From: Orobanche coerulescens
Lineage: Eukaryota; Streptophyta; Magnoliopsida; Lamiales; Orobanchaceae
DNA length: 64,000 nt
Direction: 5' to 3'
Assembly: GCA_033398695.1 (NCBI GenBank)
Contig: CM065818.1
Location: 81,588,092 to 81,652,091, forward strand
Positions 54,206-64,000 of the stretch are shown in pieces. Made by a program: the position numbers and the translations under genes. The notes below the pieces were generated by a model, which did no database searches, was not told where the DNA came from, and worked only from the letters and a program-made list of their open reading frames with translations. The first letter of the stretch is position 1; every line of letters begins with the position of its first letter.

Positions 54206-54319
54206 AAACCACTGTGTCATTTACATCCCACACTTTATCGCTTCCGCAATCGCAAAAGAATACTATATTCTTAATCGCACTATCTAAACCCCCCTTCTAG
54301 TGGAGGTACCAACCCAAAA
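54206..54319 (+). mobile_element. Right LTR of gag-only element 2, second part
   Basis: It resumes after the chromovirus with AAACCACTGTGTCATTTACA and ends GGAGGTACCAACCCAAAA before the TTAAA duplication. Confidence 0.8.
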
Positions 54320-54738
54320 TTAAATACTCCCGTAAGCACTTCATACCTCAGGGAAATTTTTATCGTAGTATTGGCAAAAGGAATCAATTTTGGACCGAAT
54401 CTCCATTCGTCCTTTGATGTGAGTAGCACCTCCCTAGGAAGCCATTCTAGACCATGTTCCATGAAGTCAAGGAGTTAGGAGATAGGGACATTAGCCATGG
54501 CTTGACTCGGTCATTTAATGTATAAGGGAAGTACTTTATTCGGAGCTCATCTCTTGTAAACCTTGAAGAGACAAGATTTGTACGATGGTGTAGAATTCCT
54601 GGATAAGTGGAGCTGCTCTTCATTTAGTATCTCGTAGAATGATGGTAAGTGCGGAAAAAAATAACTCCAGATTTCATAGTTCCTTGTCGGCGCCTTATGA
54701 TGATGCATGATGTAGAATCTATCATCCGACCTAGCCAA
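54320..54738 (-). pseudogene. Athila/Tat-type gypsy gag, N-terminal half
   Basis: Minus-strand MARSDDRFYIMHHHKAPTRN leads through a stop at about 54547 into LRIKYFPYTLNDRVKPWLMS and LSPNSLTSWNMV. This is the conserved LxDxAxxWLxSLxPxSxxSW segment of Athila-type gag. It then decays with several stops to GMKCLREYLIQ at the insertion of gag-only element 2. The remaining part is at 40699-40336. No pol of this element was found in the window. Confidence 0.72.
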
Positions 54739-55049
54739 ATCTTACATATAAGTTGGTTGGAGGGGGAGATGTGTTCGCCATTTGACTTTTTTTTTTTTTA
54801 AATTTTCAAAAAGTTCGCGAGTTGATTCGTGGTTAAGCTCGGTGTAGTGGTTGTGATCTTTCTTGGTCTTCGTCGGTGACCTCAGATACATACAAATAAG
54901 CAAGAAGTAGTCAAAAGGAGCAAATAACAATAAAGCTAGTAAGAGCGAGTGAGACATGAAAGTAAAATGCAAATGAAAAAATGAAAGAAAAAGGGAAGCA
55001 ACGCTAAATACATTTTATGCAAAATTCATTCACAAACATTCGTTAAACT
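54739..55049 (-). other. Leader of the Athila/Tat-type element
   Basis: Between PBS and gag. An A13-type run lies near 54788-54800 (plus-strand T-run). The 76-residue ORF at 54742-54972 is probably chance. Confidence 0.45.
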
Positions 55050-55068
55050 TCTCGGACAATAGCACCAA
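55050..55068 (-). promoter_or_regulatory. Primer-binding site-like sequence (Asp tRNA type)
   Basis: Minus-strand TTTGGTGCTATTGTCCGAG resembles the TGGCGCCGTTGYCGGGGA site of Athila elements with several changes, most of them C-to-T or G-to-A transitions. Confidence 0.6.
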
Positions 55069-55073
55069 AATTT

Positions 55074-55690
55074 TGTTTATGAGATTTCAGACTCTTACTA
55101 AGGCTTTGTTCTTTTGGGCTTAATTTCAGCACATTTCGGTTGAGTCTAATTCAACGGTAGCCCATTCAATATAACAGATTCATCAAATAAGATAAATAGC
55201 TTTAAAATCAATATTATTAATTACTATTATTATTAGTTATATTACCAGTAATATTATATGTAGTTATTACTGTTATAATAATTTTTTATTTTATTATTAT
55301 TATTATTATTATTATTGTTTTTGGTGTAATATAAATAATAATTATTATTGTTGTATATATTCTTTTATAGTGCTATTAATTAATAGTATATTATTAATGA
55401 TATTATTATTATTATCGATAAGGTTTAACATAATAATTATTATTATTAACATTAATCCTATTATTATATTGTTGTTGTTGTAATATAAATAAAAATTAGT
55501 ATTGTTGCATATATTATTATCTAACTTTATTGTTAAATTATTATTATCATCGATATTAATATTATTTATTGTATTACATAAAATTATAGTATTATTAATA
55601 ATTAAATTGTTATATTTTATTGTTTTTGTGGTTGTAATATAAATAATATTTTGTTATATATTATAATTAGTCGTTATATCAATATTATAA
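55074..55690 (-). mobile_element. Remnant 5' LTR of the Athila/Tat-type element, AT-rich
   Basis: In plus view it begins TGTTTATGAGATTTC, next to the PBS. From about 55200 it is dominated by (ATT)n and relatives (notably 55290-55320), so its far end cannot be fixed. The LINE tail begins at 55696. Confidence 0.45.
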
Positions 55691-55695
55691 ATAGT

Positions 55696-56735
55696 GTTAT
55701 ATGTTTTTTTTGGAAATAGAATTTTATTTACCAATATGCAGGACAAAACAACTCCTTACAACTCAAAACCAACAAAATATCTATTGGTTCCGCAACAGGA
55801 TGTGAACTTTACTGTTATTTCTACTTCTAACTGCAATCATCTGTTTGCATTGCCTAACAACACTCTCCACATAACTCTCCTTACTATTGAACTTCCTATC
55901 GTTTCTTTCACGCCACAATTGGTATACAGAAGAAGCTACTAACAATCTATACATCAACTGTTTACCAGTGTTAGACGTCCCTAGTCCCTCCATAAACTCT
56001 GTTTCAGCATCCCATCCTAGTACTTATTGTCGAACACCACACCATTGAGCTATTTTCTTCCAGACCTGTGCAGAAAATTCACAAGAGAAGAACAGATGAT
56101 TGAGAGTTTCATTCTCTTGTTTGCATAAAGAGCATAACTGGTCACATTGAATCCCAAATTTATGCAATCTTTCGCAGGTGGCCATCCTCTTCATAATGGC
56201 AAGCCAGATGGTACCATTTCACCTTCTCCGGGTCCCCTCTCAATGCCACATACATTCTTTGAATTGAGAAAGAGTCTTTCTGCATTATATCCATACCATT
56301 TGGGATTGATTCAGCATAAGCCCTTGCTCCAAAGATCTTTTGCACCACCCAGGATGCCTGCTTTGGAATAGGCATAATTCTCCAGTCTCTTTGCTCTATG
56401 TAATACCCATGAAGCCATTGTACCCACAACTTCTCTTTGGATTGAATCACATTCCAAAGTTGCATGCAAAGGGCTGCATTATTCCACACTTCCAAGTTAG
56501 TAATGTTCCATCCCCCTGCTTCTTTTGGGTTACACATTTGTTCCAAGACATCAAATTTCTCTTGGACAACTCACCCTTGCAAGACCATAGAAATGATCTA
56601 CACGCACCTTGAATAATCTTCATGACCTTCTGGGGAAGAAGAAACACTAAACTCCAGTAGGTTTGGATGCTTATCAAGACTGACTTTATCAACTATAATC
56701 TCCCAGCATAAGATAATTATAATAATCGTACTTTT
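55696..56735 (-). mobile_element. 5'-truncated LINE, RT C-terminus
   Basis: The minus-strand 3' end is oligo(A) (T-run 55704-55711 in plus view). Going upstream, coding remains include RLHKFGIQCDQLCSLC, ENETLNHLFFSCEFSAQVWK (zinc-binding RT-associated domain, C..C..H pattern), SSVYQLWRERNDRKFNS, EAGGWNITNLEVWNNAALCM, KLWVQWLHGYYIEQRDWRI and LSYAGRL-LIKSVLISIQTY. These are standard for plant L1-like elements. The upstream RT palm and the endonuclease are missing, as after incomplete reverse transcription. Frame changes near 56160 and 56500 and stops make it dead. Target-site duplications were not identified. Confidence 0.85.
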
Positions 56736-56925
56736 GTTAGCAATAATTATTAATTCGTAAAGCTCGTGGCTCGTCTGTAATTTTGTTGAAGATTGGTGAT
56801 CATGTGTTGGATTTGAGTTTGAGCTTGTATGTTATGATGCATGCTGGTATTCCATTGATTGTCGTTAACCGTCAAGTCATACCGTGGGTATCGTGTTCGC
56901 AAATCTGTCCCAGACAGGGGGACTA

Positions 56926-57482
56926 GTGCACGCTAAGCCATTCACTTAGCGCACGCAAGCAGCATGGTGTTAGCGCACACCACGGCCGTAGGGCAGCGCG
57001 CGCTAACCGTCTGAATAGCAAGGGCAGAAGGGTCTGGGCTTTGGCTAGACCAGCAGGTAGCGCACGCTATGACTAGCAGTAGCGGGAACTAGGTTGCTTA
57101 AGTAACGCACGCCATTCGACCGTAACGCGCGCTACCTAGCCGTCCAGAGAAGTCATTGGGGATTTTGGACTCCGGAAGGACTGGCAGATAGCGCACGCTA
57201 CCACCGGCTTTTGCGAGTGCTAGTCGGCATATGTAGTGCACGTCATGCGACCGCCAGTGCGCGTTACCAGGCTGGACAGATCAGTCCACCATGTTCTAGA
57301 CGAGTCGGCTAGCGCACGCTAACACTCGTCCAGTGCGCGTTATCGTGACCAGACTAGGCCGAAGCTTCTGGACGTAGTGCGGACAGGTGGCGAGTACCGG
57401 CCAAGAGTGGCGGGCTCCAGCCAAAGGTTCTCGACCAGGCCGCCCGTTAGCGCACGCTAACCCGAAAGCGTAGCGCGCGCTA
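56926..57482. promoter_or_regulatory. Palindromic TAGCGCACGCTA array next to TATA
   Basis: About fourteen motifs occur, the cleanest being TAGCGCACGCTA at about 57059, 57189, 57310 and 57448. Variants include TAGCGCGCGCTA (57472), TAACGCGCGCTA and AGTGCACGCTAA. The last lies about 12 bases before TATAAATA (57495). Confidence 0.85.
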
Positions 57483-57494
57483 GGACCGACCAAT

Positions 57495-57502
57495 TATAAA
57501 TA
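57495..57502 (+). promoter_or_regulatory. TATA box of the chromovirus LTR
   Basis: TATAAATA is followed by TTAGGGCAGCAGCCCATTTC. This parallels the TATAAATGGGACAGCACCCC of the decayed chromovirus, so the core promoters are related. Confidence 0.65.
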
Positions 57503-58125
57503 TTAGGGCAGCAGCCCATTTCAGCATTTTTCTCATTTCTTTCTTCCTCCGGCTGTGGGCGATCTTATGACATAGGAAGAGGCGGTTTCGGCTGAACATT
57601 AATTGTTACCATCATCTTCCAACCTTTGATGCAAAGTTATCATTATTTAAGCATCTCTTATCATCCAAATCAAGGTATGATTCTCAAGAACCCTAGTTTT
57701 ATGAATTTTGGGGAATTTTGGGGATTTGTGAAGATCTAATCGGATCAACCCGAATAAGCTTAGATCATTATTGGATTTTGGTTCCGTGCTCGAGATCCTT
57801 CGGTATTATTGAAGTTTTATGGGATGATTCTGAGGATACCTTGTTAATCAATTATATTGAATATAAACCCCAAGATGTTTGAAGAATTTCTCCAACGGGT
57901 AGAACTAGGGAGTTCTAAGCATTTTCATAGTATTGAAATTGATTGTATTTCGTTGTAACTTAGGAACGGACCTTTAAAGGGAGTTGAATCGAAACCCTTC
58001 CTTTCGTCGATTTCATCACATCAAGTTATCCGAGGCAAGTACATGAGTTACATTTTGTTGTGTATGTTATGTATTCCATATGTATGTTGCTTGCGAACTA
58101 TGCTTTTGAATGATGTGTTGTTTTT

Positions 58126-58340
58126 CCACCCGAGGATGCTGTGACGGGGCCTCTGGGGATTGGTAGTAAGGGGTACGGTCATGGAATGCGTGTGTGAATT
58201 GTTGTTCTTCCACCTGGGGAGGGCCTGATGAGGTCTCTAGGGACCGGTACTAAGGGGTACGATCACGGAAGTGGTTTCCCACATGGGGAAGGCTCGACGG
58301 GGCCTCTAGGGGATCGGTGCTAAGGGGTACGACCGTGGGT
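58126..58340 (+). repeat. Three-copy tandem repeat, about 65-70 bases
   Basis: Each copy has TTCCACCYGGGGA..GGCCTCTRGGGAYYGGTRSTAAGGGGTACGRYCAYGG. It lies in the transcribed part of the LTR, the same relative position as the repeats at 22558. Confidence 0.8.
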
Positions 58341-58916
58341 CACCAATGATGTCGTCGTGATAATATGATGTGATGTGATAGTTTTGGAAATAATAAATGA
58401 TTTGTTAAAATGAGATATTCCGGAATATAATCTTCTTATAATGTTTTCAGACTGTGACATAAGTGTTGGACTATGTTTATATGTAACACTATGTAACTAT
58501 GTACTTGTACTAGCATTTTGTATGCTAACCCCTCGTTGGGGTGAAATGTTTTTACATTTCAGGTTCTGGACATTTCGAGGAGCAGGCACGGGAAGCGCAT
58601 GGGAAGGATGAGCAGGCATGGTGAGGCTCGAGTCTTAAAATTTATTTTGGCTTTCGTGTGGTCATCTAAGTCAAGAGATTTGTGTTGCTTTATGTTACTA
58701 TGGTTAAGTCCACTGCGTGGGAAACAAAACGATATTATGTTTTGAATTTCATGGTTGTCGGATAAATGTTTTGGTCGAGGGCCCTGGCCGGTTAATGTAT
58801 TTTATGTGTTGTGACATTGTTTTGTGTTTGGTTTGTGAATGGTTTCGCCTGGTGGGGCCTTGTTGAAGGTCCTACGGCATGTAACGATCCTCGAGTGAAT
58901 TGGGGTGTTACAGTTA

Positions 58917-58928
58917 TGGTATCGGAGC
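58917..58928 (+). promoter_or_regulatory. Primer-binding site
   Basis: TGGTATCGGAGC, five bases after the LTR, is one base from the methionine tRNA complement. The stretch TTGTGAATTGGGGTGTTACAG is partly duplicated just downstream (58935-58955). Confidence 0.75.
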
Positions 58929-58993
58929 TTGGGTTGTGAATTGGGGTGTTACAGTTATTGTATTGGGGTGCACCTTCCCCACCAACCACTGAA

Positions 58994-60030
58994 ATGGCAT
59001 CACATACGGTGCCAGAAGACCCACCTCTGAGTTTCGAAGGGCATCAGGACCCTTCGACCAGTCAAGATCAACCATCGGGTGCCAGTGCTGAACCCGGGGC
59101 TACCACTATACAACAACAGTTGGTAGACCAACTGACACAAATTGCCCAGGGTAGCCATCGAATTCCACCCGCAACTATGGAAGAGGAAGCTAGTAAATAG
59201 CTTCAGAAAGTTACAAATATGCACCCCTTACGCTTTGTTGGGTCTACAGATTCCTTGGGCTGGGAGAATTGGTTTTTTTAGATGGATAGAATTTTCGATG
59301 TTTTGGCTTGTCCCGAAGGTAGGAAGGTGCCTATTGCCCAATACCTTCTGGACAAAGAAGCCGCCGATTGATGGGAAGCAGTGGCTCCTAAAGATCATGC
59401 GGCTATTTGGGAAGAATTTAAGTCAGCTATGGAGGCGGAATATTGTCCGCCGCCGGTCCGACAACGTAGAATCATTGAGTTCTTTACAGCAACTCCACAA
59501 GATGTACCAGTATCTCAAGCGATTATTACCTACAATCAACAGTTAAGTCATGTACGAAACCAGGTAAAAACCGAAGAGGATAAGATATGCTATTTTAATA
59601 TGCGAATGAAACCACATATTCGACAGAGCATGGCACTGCTCACCTACTCTACATTGAAGGAATACCAGGACCGTGCTCTGGATATTGAGATGGCTATTCC
59701 GGAATCAGAAGTTGGTTCCGACACCAATAAAGAGAAGAATACTGGGAACTTATCGACTAGTAAGGTGGAAAATTTTCAAAGTCATATTCTAGTTCTGTGC
59801 CGAGGAAGAGGTCGTTTTATCCTGCTGGTAGTTCTTGCGGCGGCCGTTCGGCTCAAACTGTTACTTCTGGAGGCAGAGCTTGTTTTAATTGCAACCAAAA
59901 ATATCATTTGGTAAGAGTGTGCTCGTATTCGTTGGTTACTTGTTATACTTGTGGGCAGAGTGGACATCGAGCCATCCATTGTGAAGAAGCAACCCGAGCA
60001 GTTAGTATTCTAGCGGCCATTACTGCTCAG
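58994..60030 (+). pseudogene. Chromovirus gag, frameshifted
   Basis: The start ATG at 58994 opens MASHTVPEDPPLSFEGHQDP, preceding a stop at about 59198. Two overlapping frames carry on: KDHAAIWEEFKSAMEAEYCP, ATPQDVPVSQAIITYNQQLS and MRMKPHIRQSMALLTYSTLK. A frameshift near 59795 leads to a basic linker and two intact CCHC knuckles, CFNCNQKYHLVRVC and CYTCGQSGHRAIHC. Stops and a mutated tryptophan codon near 59270-59370 break the core. Similar to the gag at 51643-50439 of the same broad clade. Confidence 0.85.
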
Positions 60031-61080
60031 AAGGAATTTAATGCTGAGCGCAAGACCTCAGTTTCACAAAATCCTCAGAGTTCAGGACGTGGTAGGGGCC
60101 GAGGTCAAGTAGGTCAGCAGGCAGTGTCGAGTGCAGGGTCCGTTCATCCCCATGTGTATCAGATGAAATGTGCAGAGGATGCAGACACTCTAGCAACATC
60201 AGGTATTACTCAAATTCGTTCACATCCAGTTTTGGTATTGTTTGATTCGGGTGCCACGCATTCGTTTATTTCACTTGATTGTGTATGCCGCCTTGGTTTA
60301 GATAGCTTGTTCAAGTGTGAACCCTTTATAGTAGTTATACCAAATGGGGATCGTATGATTGGCAACTGGGAGGTCCGTGATTGTCCAATGAAAATTGGAA
60401 ATCGAGATTAGCCTTCAAACCTTATTATGGTTGACTTAAAGAATGAGGACTTGATCCTCGGGGAGGATTGGTTAGACCGTCACGGAGCTATCATGAATTT
60501 AGTGGCCGAGGATGGTACCGAGCATCTTTTGGAAGGATATAAACCAGGTAGATCGCGAAGTGTGATTAGTGCTTTCCAGGCAGTAAAACTTCTTAACCAA
60601 GGTTGTCTGGATTATTGGTGTTATGCTATGAATATGGAAGATACCGGGATTGAGATCACCTCAATACCCGTGGTTAATGAATATCCTGATGTGTTTCATA
60701 ATGACTTGCCGGGATTGCCACCTCAACGAGAGATTAAATTTCCTATTGAGTTGGAGCCGAGTGCTACTCCTATTTCTCGAGCCCTGTATCATATGGCTCC
60801 GTCGGGAATGTTGGAACTAAAGAAGCAGTTGAGCGAGTTATTAGATAAAGGGTACATCCGACCGAGTACGTCACCTTAGGGCGCACCGGTTTTATTCATC
60901 AAGAAGAAAGATGGGTCACTTTGTTTATGTATTAACTATCGGGAGTTAAACAAGTTGACCATCAAGAATACATACCCTTTACCTCGAATAGATTATTTAT
61001 TTGATCAGCTTCAGGGCGCAACTGTTTTCTCGAAAATCGATCTTCGATCGGGATATTATGAGTTTAAGATTCGGGATACT
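60031..61080 (+). pseudogene. Chromovirus protease and start of RT, cut by insertion
   Basis: Protease with intact active site VLFDSGATHSFISLDCVCRL (about 60234) and DLILGEDWLDRHGAIMNL. A stop TAG lies at about 60409. RT begins SIPVVNEYPDVFHNDLPGLP, SELLDKGYIRPSTSP with TAG where tryptophan is usual (about 60878), then [20 protein letters not shown] and [18 protein letters not shown]. There the frame ends at the LTR inserted at 61081. The RT catalytic box, RNase H and integrase are not in the window; they may lie beyond its right edge. Confidence 0.88.
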
Positions 61081-62626
61081 TGTAACACCCCCAATCCGCT
61101 CAGGGATATTACACGCCGTAGACCCTTTCCTCAAGGATCTACCAGGCTGGTAACAACATAGAACAACTCAAAAATGCCTTTAAGGCCAAAATGACTCAGT
61201 AGACCGATTTGGTCTTTCAATGATTACATACAACTCAAACTCATTACATGCCCACGCAGGGGTCAAATACAACACACTCCCATAACGGAAAGAATACTAC
61301 AAATGAAAATAAACTATAACTATACCAATGACCTCATACGTATCCTCTAGTGATTATAATCGTACATATTTCATAATACTCCAAGCCGACACTGTATTAT
61401 GCTCCCAAACCTGAATTAACAAAAAGACATCCACACCCCGAATAATCTGGGTTTAGCAAAACTCCACTGTTTTGCTAGTGCAAGAACAAAGTGCAAATAC
61501 GAGCCATACAATTCACATTTCACGAATAACAATAACCAGGAATCCTCAAAAATCCAAACGTAACGAAAAGTACCTCCCGAGGCATGAGTTTGGTAAACAT
61601 TTCTCAAAACCAAAAGATCACAAATAAAAGGGAAACCATTTATAAAACAGTTTTAAAGATGCCATCGAGAGTTTTAATAGAAAACAATTTGCAAGAAAGC
61701 CACTCAATCAACACAAACGAGTCTTCACGAATATTTCCACGGGATTCTCGATCCAAAATCAAATAATATCGACACGAGATCAAACATCTCAACATCAAAT
61801 GGGGTTCTCGACCCAAATCCAGATAATATCAACACGAGATCAATCATCTCAACATTCCACAGGGTCCTTGACCCAATACACAGAATTTCACCACAATACA
61901 ATCAAAGGTACAATCTCTCATTCGACATATCCTGCTCAAGACCCCCGATTAATTAACCCTCGGAGGTTTCGTCAAACCTCCTTGGTTAATTAACCCTGAT
62001 ACCAACGCTTTAAAAACAAGTTGAAGCAAGCTTTCAAAAACACGAATCGCGGTCTATATCAAGACAAACATTTAAAAGTGAGTTGGAAGAATTTGAGAAA
62101 TGAACATCGTTCGGTAACGGGGTCTTAGCTATCACTCAAATACTCGTAACCAATAAGCCTGCCAGGCGCCTCCCTTGCGCACCTGTGTACCGGCGTTCAC
62201 TTCCATCATGTTGGCCGCTCATTGAACATGTCACCGCACCGACGTCACTCCCGCAAGAGTCGCCCTTGCCCGCGCATTAGGTAACACCGGCATTCACCAC
62301 CCATATGGAGCCGCACATTGCAGCATACACCAGGCCGGAGTGCACGCCCCGCCCTCAGAGGTTCACGGATACGACGTTTCTCACAACAAGTATCCACATT
62401 ATCACAAACCTCAAGCACACATTCAATCGTTGTAACAATTATCAAATCAATACACCAATTCACATAATTTATCCGCCAGTCCACGACCACACGAATAAAT
62501 AACAACACGCACGTCAACCATAACACGACAGAAAGAAACAATATACGTACCCACGCACTATCAAGCGCAAAATCAACACTATACATATCCAAGGGATTCA
62601 TGTAGTCACTTACAACCCACACAATT
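61081..62626 (-). mobile_element. Reverse chromovirus LTR inserted in RT, itself cut
   Basis: It begins (plus view) TGTAACACCCCCAATCCGC immediately after RT residues KIRDT. The preceding five bases, ATACT, would be a target-site copy; the partner lies outside or beyond the next insertion. Internal tandem repeats of about 60 bases lie at 61738-61875 (GGGRTTCTCGAYCCAAA, AYACGAGATCAA). No ORF of note. It stops at 62626 where another LTR begins. Confidence 0.72.
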
Positions 62627-64000
62627 TGTAACACCCCAAACTAGGCGGATATTACAGTGCCGTGGACCCCCGACTGGGACCCACCAGGCGAATGAAAAAG
62701 GATGATTTACACAGGGTAAATGTAGTACCGAACCACATTACAACATCAATTACTCCGATTAGGAGTTTCATACAACACACCCAGGATAAAATAGAATACA
62801 TGTGTATCTTATGTGACGATAAAATACACAACACTGAATGAAACGAGTATTCAAACGGAATGTCTGCAGCGGAATAAATAAAGGAAACATAAATGACTGA
62901 ATAAGTGACTGAACAGACTGGGGCCCCTTTCTAGTATCACTGGGACTCCTCGACGTCAGCATGTTCTCCCCGTGCCTTTGCCTTGACAAGACCTGAAAAA
63001 CAAAATCCCCAAACGGGGTCAGTTATACAGAACAACAATCCTCAAGGGTTGAAAATACACAATCATGATTAACTGAAGTTATGAAATATTCTTAGTTATG
63101 AATTACGCTGAAGAGGAGTATCATAGTACGCCCGTAATGTTCTGTGCAAGTGTACAACACCCGTCCGTGTACCTAATTAGTCTCACGAGACAATATGACC
63201 CGTGTGCACGGTCTAATGTATCGGTGAACCCAATACAATAACCATCGTGTGCCCGACTAAAAATTCCACACAGACACACCCGGCCACGCAATATGAACCC
63301 AGAAGGTCACATGAACGAGAATGACCATAATGAATATCAATGAATAATAATTAGACAAGGCCAAGAATGACTCACCGAGATGAGAGTAATAATGAAATGA
63401 ATGATAGCTCAACGAAAAGATTGGAACCGTCGTTCCTTATGACTGAAGTGATTAATTGACAATAACAAGTTTTAATATGATTAATACAATGATGAATGAG
63501 TTATGATTATGAATGATCAACAACAAAAGGTATGAATATCCTTTTAACCGAGTAAGAATTAACTTACACAACACCGATGAAGAATGTCCGTCCACGAACA
63601 ACGTCCTAAATGAAGTGTCGTCATACGAACAACCTTAATTCAATACAATTACCGACAATCCGATCAATATACGAATTAAACACGAATATAACGAACTCAA
63701 AACGTCGATACGATTAAACTAAGTTCATTGGGGCATTATATCGAATACGTTGTATCCAAACTCCGATTGTTTACAATCAAACCTCGATATCCCAATATCA
63801 AAATCCCCAAGAAGTGTTTCAAACCAACAAACCATCTCCAATACGATCAATAATCCGTTATGAATATCCAAAATGTGATTATAACAACAATTAGTCGAAA
63901 ATCCCCAATTCCAACTCGATATTCAAAGTGTTCTTGAATAAACCCTCAATAATCCAATGAATCCTTATACAAACTCATAATCATATACATATCCCTTCAT
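62627..64000 (-). mobile_element. Second nested reverse chromovirus LTR, partial
   Basis: TGTAACACCCCAAACTAGGC and ATATTACAGTGCCGTGGACC follow the chromovirus LTR-end pattern. The sequence continues to the window end without an internal domain. The 84-base fragment at 39395-39478 is from the same family. A putative target-site copy CAATT lies at 62622-62626. Confidence 0.65.

Larger units (their letters stand above)
40700..54319 (+). mobile_element. Gag-only Ty1/copia element 2, holding two nested insertions
   Basis: Left LTR 40700-41474; decayed gag; PPT; right LTR 43933-44586 plus 54206-54319 (split by the chromovirus 44587-54200). Flanking TTAAA copies lie at 40695-40699 and 54320-54324. 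The host gag reads through the join, so the limits are well supported, although the last three bases of the right LTR are irregular. Without its inserts (638 bases plus 5, 9614 plus 5) it is about 3.4 kb. Like element 1 it has only gag. LTR and gag resemble element 1 at protein level but the LTRs are a different subfamily. Confidence 0.85.
56736..58912 (+). mobile_element. 5' LTR of a chromovirus, left end unclear
   Basis: It ends TTGGGGTGTTACA, directly before a PBS. It has a palindrome array (56926-57482), TATAAATA at 57495-57502, three copies of a roughly 65-base repeat (58126-58340) and the conserved GTGCTAACCCC-type end region (58520-58620). The true left end could not be found. The LTR may be truncated where it meets the LINE. 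Confidence 0.8.

Noticed and set aside
54742..54972. A 76-residue minus-strand ORF with a hydrophobic N-terminus as a possible membrane peptide
   Set aside because: It lies in the leader of the Athila-type remnant, contains an A-tract-derived lysine run, and has no supporting conservation.
56690..56740. TATAATCTCCCAGC at 56694 as the left end of the chromovirus LTR
   Set aside because: The same bases encode LINE RT residues (LSYAGRL) on the minus strand, so they belong to the LINE; the LTR start remains unknown.
21032..57482. Regularly spaced palindromic repeats looked at first like CRISPR repeats
   Set aside because: They are 10-12 bases, degenerate, irregularly spaced, inside plant LTR promoters, and no cas genes exist. 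The genome is eukaryotic.

Overview
The window is nuclear DNA of a flowering plant, most likely a eudicot. The species cannot be named from the sequence. It holds one cellular gene fragment at the left edge, the last exon of a MYG1-family gene. The rest is repetitive DNA, almost all of it LTR retrotransposons inserted into one another. No tRNA, rRNA, CRISPR array or bacterial-type operon was seen.

Layout. 1-395: end of the MYG1-like gene. 396-6112: duplicated flank, two related retroposon-like fragments, and about 5 kb of degenerate GC-rich minisatellite in four diverged higher-order units. 6113-9416: an internally deleted Ty1/copia element on the minus strand. 9417-39394: one Ty1/copia element of SIRE/Maximus type on the minus strand. 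Its own parts are a truncated 5' LTR (38996-39394), gag, protease, integrase, RT, RNase H, a promoter-like spacer, a long env-like third ORF, PPT and 3' LTR (9417-10669). It is split by three insertions: a reverse copia LTR (14379-20536) that itself contains a gag-only copia element (15578-19806); a chromovirus solo LTR (20879-23204); and a young, nearly intact chromovirus (24583-34393) that itself contains a solo copia LTR (26365-27923).

At about 39.4 kb two assemblies meet head to head. 39395-40335 holds a chromovirus LTR end and a plus-strand SIRE RT fragment. 40336-55690 is an Athila/Tat-type gypsy remnant on the minus strand. Its gag is split by a second gag-only copia element (40700-54319). 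That element carries an inverted solo LTR inside its gag (41962-42599) and a decayed chromovirus inside its right LTR (44587-54200). 55696-56735 is a 5'-truncated LINE, minus strand. 56736-61080 is the LTR, gag, protease and start of RT of another chromovirus. It is cut by a reverse LTR (61081), itself cut by another reverse LTR (62627 to the window end).

Seven insertions have target-site duplications read directly: GGGAG, AATTG, AATAT, CGATT, TCTAT and TTAAA are exact, and AATCC/AACCC differs at one base. These fix the boundaries and relative order of insertion. The best candidate for an undescribed system is a family of dense, CpG-rich, 12-bp palindromic motifs (TAGCGTACGCTA, TAACGTACGTTA, TAGCGCACGCTA and variants). 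They lie just upstream of the TATA box in LTRs of several otherwise unrelated copia and gypsy families. Also notable are a promoter-like, PPT-bearing spacer before the env-like ORF, an extra acidic ORF before gag in the young chromovirus, and two gag-only copia elements that must depend on other elements' enzymes.
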